Source: Artemisia argyi
Taxonomy: Eukaryota > Streptophyta > Magnoliopsida > Asterales > Asteraceae
Reading direction: 5' to 3'
DNA length: 64,000 nucleotides
Assembly: GCA_030686995.1 (NCBI GenBank)
Contig: CM060709.1
Coordinates: 17,823,360-17,887,359 of the forward strand
Shown here: positions 56,712 through 64,000 of the stretch, piece by piece
Layout: the number at the start of each line of letters is the position of its first letter
Position numbering within the stretch: the stretch's first letter is position 1
Position numbers and translations under genes: made by a program
The notes under the pieces: generated by a model
Databases searched by the model: none
What the model was told of the DNA's origin: nothing
Seen by the model: the letters and a program-made list of their open reading frames with translations, nothing else

Positions 56712-59691
56712 GCGCTCAAATTTTCAAAACAAATGGTTTTAAAAATTGAGTACGATCCATGTATCAAATTATCCATTAAGGAGGATTAAATATGAAAAGT
56801 GTTTTGTTGATTAACTTGTATTAGTTTTGATGATATATACACTAATTATACTAGCTCGAAATAATATTATGCTTAAAATAAGTGTTATATGTTCGGTATC
56901 AAAATCAGAAAGTTACACACCTTTCTGAAAAGTCAGAAAACAATTTTTTTACAAAAAATGAAATTTTGAGTACCAGATGGGCAGCCCCCTTAATTGTCTG
57001 GGCGGCCCCCTTAAATACTGGGCGGTCCCCTTAATTATTTAAGGGGTCCGCCTGTCTGTTCGACAGTTTTTCGAAAACTTTGAAAAATCATATAAAATTA
57101 ACCGTAACTCCGTAGAAGTCGTGCCACCCGGCGTTTTAAAGGTAATTGAGTCTACTTTCATTTAAAAATACTTACAAGTAACCATTACAAACTTAAGTAA
57201 GTAAGAAAGTCAAAATACTATACGGTGGTCAAAAATTTGTGTTTCGTTTTAACGTAAAACTTTTGTTTTACCTTTTCCTTCAAGTCGGGCATTCCTAGTT
57301 GATATACTTTTGAAAAATTAAGTATTTATGTTTTCAAAATATTGATCTTAATTAAATTATAGAATGGGGAGAAAACTATTTTATTTTCAAATAAATTCGA
57401 GCTAAGTAAACATTGGTGTATATAATACACAAAACGACGACAAGTGTTTTATGTGTTATGTGAACTTCTTTGTGATCTTATTTTCTTAATTGAATATATT
57501 TAATGATTGTTGCTATTTGAAGTTTAGCTATGTGTATATCTATGCATATGTGCCCTGTTAGTTTATAGCTAGTTTTCCGATTTATACTTAACTAGATCTT
57601 ATGCTAGATTTCTTGCGTTAGGATTGTTTTAATATGCTTGCATTGCATATAGGTATAGATGGCTTAATGTTACTCAAACATCTTGTAAATGAGTTCAATC
57701 TAGTCACCTAAACATTTCAAACAATTTAATCTATTCTTCACAACACACTTAAATATTTTCTACAAATTAGCTTGTTTTACCTTAAGATGTTTAATAAGAG
57801 AAATTGAATCATTGTAAAACATTAATAGTTATATAAAAGAAAAAGTATTTTCAAAACCTAAGTGTGTTCATAATAAGTAAAAATGAAGAGTCCTTCACAA
57901 AAACAAAACATATAACAATCATGAAATAATAAGCCAACCTTCAATCATTCACTAATAAATAATCTTAGGATTAATGAAACACATTATCAAAATGTTTATT
58001 TATTTCAAATGAGTGTCCGTGAGGGTCAAGAAAGATCTTGATATTATATCAATTCGTTATTCAAATTATGGTTGATATATTTATCAAATCTAATTGACAC
58101 ATTTTTTGAGTGTGGACAAGAAATTGGATTGCTATTTGTTTAGCTTCAAGATTATATCAAATTACAACAAAAGATATAGTCTTGAAACTACATACTCAAT
58201 CACACTAGATTGATATGAAAATAGTTACATCCTTTGTAGATGAAAAGAGTATGCATTGGATCATAACTCACACTTGTGTTGATAATGTCATATTGAATCT
58301 ACTTGTCCAATAATTGTGTTTCAAATATTAGAATAACATTTTAAACACATTTATAAAATATATAATGAAGTAGGATTGACGACTTGGATGTTTCGTCCGA
58401 AATATTCAAGCAATTTACATTGCAATGCAATGGATAAATGTGTCATATCCGAAAAACCAAACATGAGCAAACTAACAACATATGTAAACTTTGCTCACAC
58501 TACTTAAAATTATCACCACAAGATAAAATACATATTTAAGAATAATACACACTATATATTCTATATATTTTACTTTCTTCGTAGCATGAATGGTTGTGTT
58601 ACAAGATAATGCACTATATTTTTTTAATAATATAAGTTATTAGAATTGAAAAATAACTTGTCACAATGCATAAACAAGTAAAATTCATTTTGTTTCAAAT
58701 ACTAGTTAAATTATGATATATAACATTGGCAAAAATCATAGAAAATAATATTTGCTTTAGAATATATAAATGTCTAGTTTTGATATCATTTGTGAATCAC
58801 AATCTCATTTAAGATAAATAATCTTAATGGGATTCATTTTTCAAGATATGCTAAGGAGCATTCTTAAATCAAGCACATTTATTAAATCAAGTAATATGCC
58901 ATCAAAACCAAATAACCGGTTAATCATGAACAAAAGATTAAAACTTTGCATTTACTCTTATCTAAACATTTAACACATCTCTATTGGGATAGTGAGTAAA
59001 ATATATCATGTAGACTTACCTTCATTAAAACATGATGTTTGAGTCACATTAAGCCAAGCATTAGTGAATCAAGCAAACTTCATATTTGGTACTCTTCGAT
59101 AGGTAAACTTAGGAACTCAATTTCTTCTAAAAAGAGAATGACTACTGGAGAATCTATTGACTAGAAATTCAATTTAACCTAACGGTTGAATTGCTTCTAT
59201 GTGAGAAGTTGGGTGTGTGTAACCCGTAAAAATGGTCGTGTTTAGCCTGAATTGAGCACCACTAGTAATAGTCTCATACTCATTCTCCAACTTGATTAAA
59301 TTGCTCTTCCTAAATATACCTAACGCTAGTTTACTTTTATGAACTTTGTTTCTCATTAGATGCTTTCATTCCTAGATTTATGGCATATCGCATATATGTT
59401 ATTTCTAGATGATTAGTTGTTCCTATATGATTTGGTTGTATGCCTTTACATGGTTTACTATATATGTATCATTCATCTAGGTATAATTTTTCTTACCTTT
59501 AGATCCTACACCCTCATTTCATGAGAACCTTAGTGTCATAATCCGATAGGTCATATTAGTATCAAAATATATCCGGATGAGCATGAATTTAATGGGAAGG
59601 GAAATCACACTCACTCTCATATATCCTTCTACCTCACACCCAAAACCAAGTCATCCTTTGTACTACCAATCTCGAGTCATCCACCACTTGC
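56712..59691 (+). mobile_element. Non-coding interior of element C
   Basis: Homologous to the interior of B, without gag or pol. The internal palindromic array is at 56979-57052. Small ORFs such as the minus-strand one at 59174-59356 also occur in B (46651-46833) but are antisense and probably reflect shared non-coding sequence. Confidence 0.75.
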
Positions 59692-60249
59692 ATGTCCTCA
59701 AAGAAACCAAGAATCAATACCATACCCCCTAAACCATTCCTTATTGAGTTAACACAAGATAACACCAACACTTCATCACCACCACCTCTATGTTCATCTC
59801 ATAGTGCTCCCAATGCACCATCCAAAACACCATCAACTCAAGAAACCTCTACCTCCTCCATACCATCAAAACAACTCTTCATTGACCTTACTAATGAAGA
59901 CGACACCACTCCATCCATCAAAGAAGATATCCAAGCTTCAAGTGTTGTCAAGTTATCACCACCTCATCCAAGTGAATTTCTTTATGAAATGCGTCCTTTC
60001 CACTTTATAGCAAGTGAAGAACACAAAGAAGATATCCAAGATTCAAGTGTTGTCAAGTTATCACCACCTCATCTAAGTGAATTTCATTATGAAATGCGTC
60101 ATTTCCACTTTCTAGCAAGTGAAGAACACAATGAAGAAATCCAAGCTTCAAGTGTTGTCGACTCATCACCACCTCATCCAAGTGAATTTCATTACGAAAT
60201 GCGTCATTTCCACTTTCTAGCAAGTGAAGAACACAATGAAGAAATCTAA
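59692..60249 (+). CDS. Accessory ORF of element C: SIM-like motifs and 35-aa repeats (185 aa)
   Basis: The ORF starts MSSKKPRINT and lies in sense between the missing pol and the 3' LTR. Two motifs fit SUMO-interacting motifs: FLIELTQD (residues 16-23) and LFIDLTNEDD (62-71), the second with the acidic tail typical of such sites. They are linked by a Ser/Thr/Pro-rich segment. Residues 78-182 are three tandem 35-residue repeats (EDIQASSVV.LSPPHPSEF, then YEMR.FHF.ASEEH). The stop TAA at 60247 replaces the CAA of the next repeat unit (EEIQ), and homology continues after it, so the protein was once longer. One degraded repeat is found in element B. No named family recognised; SUMO binding is inferred from motif shape only. 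Confidence 0.5.
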   Translation: MSSKKPRINTIPPKPFLIELTQDNTNTSSPPPLCSSHSAPNAPSKTPSTQETSTSSIPSKQLFIDLTNEDDTTPSIKEDIQASSVVKLSPPHPSEFLYEMRPFHFIASEEHKEDIQDSSVVKLSPPHLSEFHYEMRHFHFLASEEHNEEIQASSVVDSSPPHPSEFHYEMRHFHFLASEEHNEEI

Positions 60250-60908
60250 GCTTCAAGTGTTGTCAACTCATCACCACCTCATTTCACATATCCACCTTCG
60301 GTCGTCAACCAACAAAACACCTAAAAATCCCATGATTCCCTATCATCAACCCTTGTCAAACGATATTCTAATCTAAACCATAATTGTCAACCCTTTGTCA
60401 TCACCTTCCCTTTACATTCATGCTCATCCCTCCTCATTCTCCTACATTTTCCTAGGTTCTAATCTTTGCATTAGGTTCTATTTTTTTTAGAATTTAGGTT
60501 GTTGTTTTTAAAAACAATAATTGCATGTGTCATACTTTTAGTGCATATACCTAATATGTCCATATATTGTTCCCCAATTAGTTTCATGCATATATCTATT
60601 ATCATTATTATATATATGTGCACTTGTCTACTAACTTTGTTTTGAAGGATTACTTCACCGCTCGATTCTTTGGTAGCCAAAACAAGTTTTGAGCATACAC
60701 CAAGGGGGAGCATTGAGGTTGATAGGATCAAGGCTTCACTTACGATGATGCAAGCTGGCCTTTTACATTCTATCTCAAGTGTTCAAGCGTAGTAGAAGTC
60801 TCGTCTTAGAAGTCCACCTTTTTGCTTCGACAAAAGGGGGAGAAGAAGTGTAAACAAGTAACTTATACATTTTACTATAAGTTATAGTTTACATAGTTTG
60901 TCATCATC
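60250..60908 (+). other. 3' non-coding region of element C
   Basis: It begins with the untranslated continuation of the repeat ORF, then AT-rich DNA homologous to 47900-48630 of element B. GGGGGAG tracts are at about 60704 and 60837. Confidence 0.65.
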
Positions 60909-60922
60909 AAAAAGGGGGAGAT
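60909..60922 (+). other. Polypurine tract of element C
   Basis: aaaaagggggagat directly before the 3' LTR at 60923. Confidence 0.9.
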
Positions 60923-62663
60923 TGTTGGCATGAATATTACGATATTTAATCTAAACATCCTCTTCATGTTTTGATAATGACAAAGATGTAAGTTACAACA
61001 TATAACGTAAAATGCTTAAGTTACTTGTGATCACAATTCTTCTATGCATTCTTACGTCAACAAGCCTCGACATCTCAACGTCTCGAGTTTGCCTCAACAA
61101 TCACTTAAGGTATAGATAAACAAGTGCTTAATACATCTCATGATCAAAGGGGTATTTAATTAACTAATACAAAGTTTATTTAATTATATAAACATATTAT
61201 ATATATTTGAAAAACACTTTTGGTAATAAAGAAAAATGTTTTAATCATACTAAATATATGATTTCAAACTTTTAACCAAAATCAGTTAGTTTTTCACCAA
61301 ATAAATTTTCCCTACTAAAAGACAAGAAAATCCAACGTTCAGAAAAAAAAAATATTTTTTTATTAGGCGTCCCCCTTAATTATACTAGGCGGTCCCCTTA
61401 ATTATTAAGGGGACCGGCATACAATTAAGAGGACCGGCACGCTCCTCTGTTGGAAATCTTCTCCTATAAATACCACCTCAAACCTGGTATTTTTCTGGAC
61501 CTTTTGCACAAAAATTTTCAGATCCAATTCTCTCTAAACATCCTTCTAAAACCCTTTGATCATAAGATTATTAATCTTTGTTTCAAGTGATCCAATCTCT
61601 CATCATTCAAAGTGCAAGAGAAGAATCCTCCCTATCATAAAGCCAAAGATGTATTAGGATCTAGTTAGTGCTTATGTGAAGTTGTGAGTTAGGTATATGT
61701 AATAAGTAGATCAAGATGATCTTACTTAGTAGTGATTCAATGAGTGAGTAAGAAGTAGTGGGAGGAATTAGTAGTGTGGAGAAGACATGTAGTTGTGAAG
61801 ATGTAGGTGTGTGATTAAGTGTTGGAGTTTAGAAGAAGTTGTGATGAAGTCGTGAAGTCGTGAAGCCATGAAGTAGTTTAGAAGAAGTTGTGATGAAGTC
61901 GTGAAGTCGTGAAGAAGTCGTGAAGTCGTGAAGTTGTGTAGAAGTTGTGTAGTGATCTAAGTTGTGTTGTGAGATTGGTTCTAGCTACTATTAGAACTCG
62001 ACATTTAGCTTAGTGTCGTTAAATGGTGTAAGCAAAAGTTGTGTACGGTTTTCTCCGCCAAAAGGGAGCTTGTTGAGTAGTGAAGAAAACTCTCGAGTAG
62101 GTGACTCGGGGAGTGGAGTAGGAACAAGGAAGGTGTCCTTGTAGCCGAACCACTATAAATCATTGTGTCCGGTTTGCATCCTCTTTCTCTTATCCTTTTA
62201 CATTTACTCTTGCACTTATCGCTTTATATCTATGCTTGCAAATATGTGTTAATTGTTGCTTATATTGATGATTGATTGTGGTGTAGTAACAAGTTAATAT
62301 TGTGATAGGATATATAGTTGTATGATATGGTCTAATGGGCTTATATATATATGATTAACACTTCTCATGTTGAGTTTAACTTAATCGATAATTTGATACA
62401 AAATGCTTCAAGATTTTAAAAGGAAAACGTATTCACATAAAGATCGACCAAAGCTTCATTCATAAAACTAAGTTTTGAAAACTAATCCAAAAGTCTACGT
62501 ATATAATTGATCATATTGATTATATATTGTTTTCATACTAAACTCAAATTGAAGGTTTTCAAACAAACAATTGAATAAATTTGAATCAACATTTTGCAAA
62601 ACCAAGTTTTTATAAAACGAAAAAGAGGGGAAAACTATTCAACCCCCCTTCTAGTTTTCCACA
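60923..62663 (+). mobile_element. 3' LTR of element C (1,741 bp)
   Basis: Copy of 54939-56694 with few substitutions and differences in the minisatellite and an (AT)n stretch (56369/62343). TATA box at about 61462, palindromic array 61366-61440, minisatellite 61843-61945. Followed by TGCAG. Confidence 0.95.
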
Positions 62664-62858
62664 TGCAGATTTCCTGGAGTTTATAAAACTAAAGATTTAA
62701 CAAAAACTTCAAGAATCCGTTAGAAAAACAAAACTAGAAAAATTTCCAGAATTTTACACATGACGCCGTCAGGAGTTAATTCCTGACGCCATCAGAAGTG
62801 ACCTGCAGAAATCTTTATGTTAAGTTTCCGGAAAATTTCTGGAAAATTTATGTCCTAC
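62664..62858 (-). mobile_element. Interior of element D, right part
   Basis: DNA between element C and the next copy of the D LTR. It carries two more tgacgccgtca-type motifs (about 62761 and 62785). If the LTR at 62859 is the 5' LTR of D, the PBS should abut it here; the minus-strand sequence gtaggacataaatt is not a primer site I recognise. Confidence 0.45.
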
Positions 62859-64000
62859 TGATGCGTGGGTATTGCACCAGGCTTTACCTCTCGATGGATC
62901 TCTAGAAGCTTACAACCCCCACCAGGCAGTGTACCTGATCGATGTAGTATAGTATAGTGACAAGTACCGGGGGATTGATCGTTCAACTCAGGAATAGTGT
63001 CGCTAGGATTATAAAACCTAAAAACTAGGTCTAGAGGTGAGGGATGATTCTTTTTGTATTTTTTATATTTTATAAAAGCAAATAAAAATCTCGGGTATTG
63101 GAAGGATGGGCGGAATTAGTTGCTAGTCAACTAACCCAGTAACTAAGATGCAATCAAAATAAAATAAAATAAAATGAAAATAAACTAATTTACTAATGTG
63201 GTGTGAACAATATATGGGAGAATTATGTTTACTTAGATTTCACTACTCCCTAGATATCTTTTACAGGTTAATTACTTGTTACAGTTACGTGGATGACGGA
63301 TTGTATTCCTTAATACCATTCATGGGGTGGCGTACTTACTTCCCCAATCCTATAAGCTCCTACTTCACTCCTATGTCGAGCCGGCTAAGAAGCTCCTAAC
63401 ATGGGATCACTAGAATTCGCTCATGCATTAAATATAACCATTAAAAACCTAGTACACATCGGTTCATGTTTCTTAAGACGTTCAAGCAAGTTACACAATG
63501 GAGATCTGCCAGTTTTCTTAAGCCTAACATTGAAATCATTCATCCATTACAACCATAAACAAGCAATCAACCTATAATCAACATCTTGGTTTCATTACAT
63601 CTAAGCAAACACACAATAGATCTAGCCTAGCATGTTAAAATCAAGACAAGTGTAAGATATATTCAAACAACACATTGACATATTGAATGAATTGAAGGAA
63701 AACTTATCTCAATTGAACATGAAGGGTTTCAAGGGGTGAAAACCCTTGAAAATACTGTTACCAACGAGCTAGGGTTTATAAAGTTCGGCCCTAATACTCT
63801 CCACACAAGTTCCTCCCTTAATGAATGAAAATTAGAAAAGTATATATAGATTTTAGGAGGTGACGGCGTCAAGAGGAAAAATCTGACGCAGTCATCTCGC
63901 CGCCAATAAAGTTCTCGGACTGCCTAGATCCATAGCTGACGCCGTCATGTATGATTCTGCTCTGGGCCGTCACCACATTTACTCCTGACGCCCTACTTCT
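62859..64000 (-). mobile_element. 5' LTR of element D (cut by window end)
   Basis: It starts TGATGCGTGGG and follows 51568-53009 closely to the end of the window, where it breaks off inside the TGACG cluster. About 300 bases are expected beyond. Small ORFs (63196-63399, also at 51921-52157) are the same LTR sequence and not genes. Confidence 0.75.

Overview
This window is plant nuclear DNA, AT-rich and made almost entirely of transposable elements. No intact host gene is visible. The kingdom call rests on plant-type LTR retrotransposons with initiator-Met primer sites, a class III peroxidase fragment, a PPR-protein remnant, Helitron, CACTA and Tourist ends, and a tRNA-derived SINE. The Gag of the SIRE/Maximus-like element and the 'putative gypsy-type transposon domain' protein resemble proteins I know mainly from Asteraceae (Tanacetum/Artemisia type). 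Asteraceae is therefore my best guess, inferred from memory of those families.

Layout, left to right. Positions 1-6945 are a Ty3/gypsy element with 2.66-kb LTRs, cut by the window edge, whose pol survives only as scrambled RT and integrase traces. From 6946 to 12101 come two short Helitrons, a Tourist MITE and the first copy of a segmental duplication. Positions 12102-17503 are a minus-strand Copia element with a non-coding interior and a SINE in one LTR. From 17504 to 20470 there are two more copies of the duplication and a decayed Copia gag. Positions 20471-29564 are element A: a young, complete minus-strand SIRE/Maximus-like Copia element (TSD AATTA) with an intact 625-aa Gag, no pol, and a duplicated accessory ORF near the 3' LTR. 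Positions 29570-31900 hold two very recent tandem duplications (834 bp x2 and 340 bp x2). From 31901 to 39445 there is a second Copia gag relic, a PPR relic, one CACTA end and a diverged 1.4-kb repeat pair. A class III peroxidase fragment lies at 39446-39906.

From 39907 to the end there is one nest. The host is a minus-strand Tat-type gypsy element (F). It carries a plus-strand, five-exon, pseudogenised 'gypsy-type transposon' accessory gene (41032-51201). Element B (SIRE-like, 42555-50119, TSD GAGGA) sits inside that gene. Downstream lies element D, a minus-strand gypsy element with 1.44-kb LTRs, which itself contains element C (SIRE-like, 54939-62663, TSD TGCAG).

Elements A, B and C share LTR architecture. 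Each LTR has an inverted array of a GGCGGYCCCCTTAA motif about 25 bp upstream of the TATA box, a minisatellite in the transcribed part, and clustered GGGGGAG polypurine tracts before the 3' LTR. Only A codes for Gag and none codes for pol, so all three must be mobilised by a partner elsewhere. The accessory ORFs of A, B and C, and the palindromic arrays, are the most promising new material.
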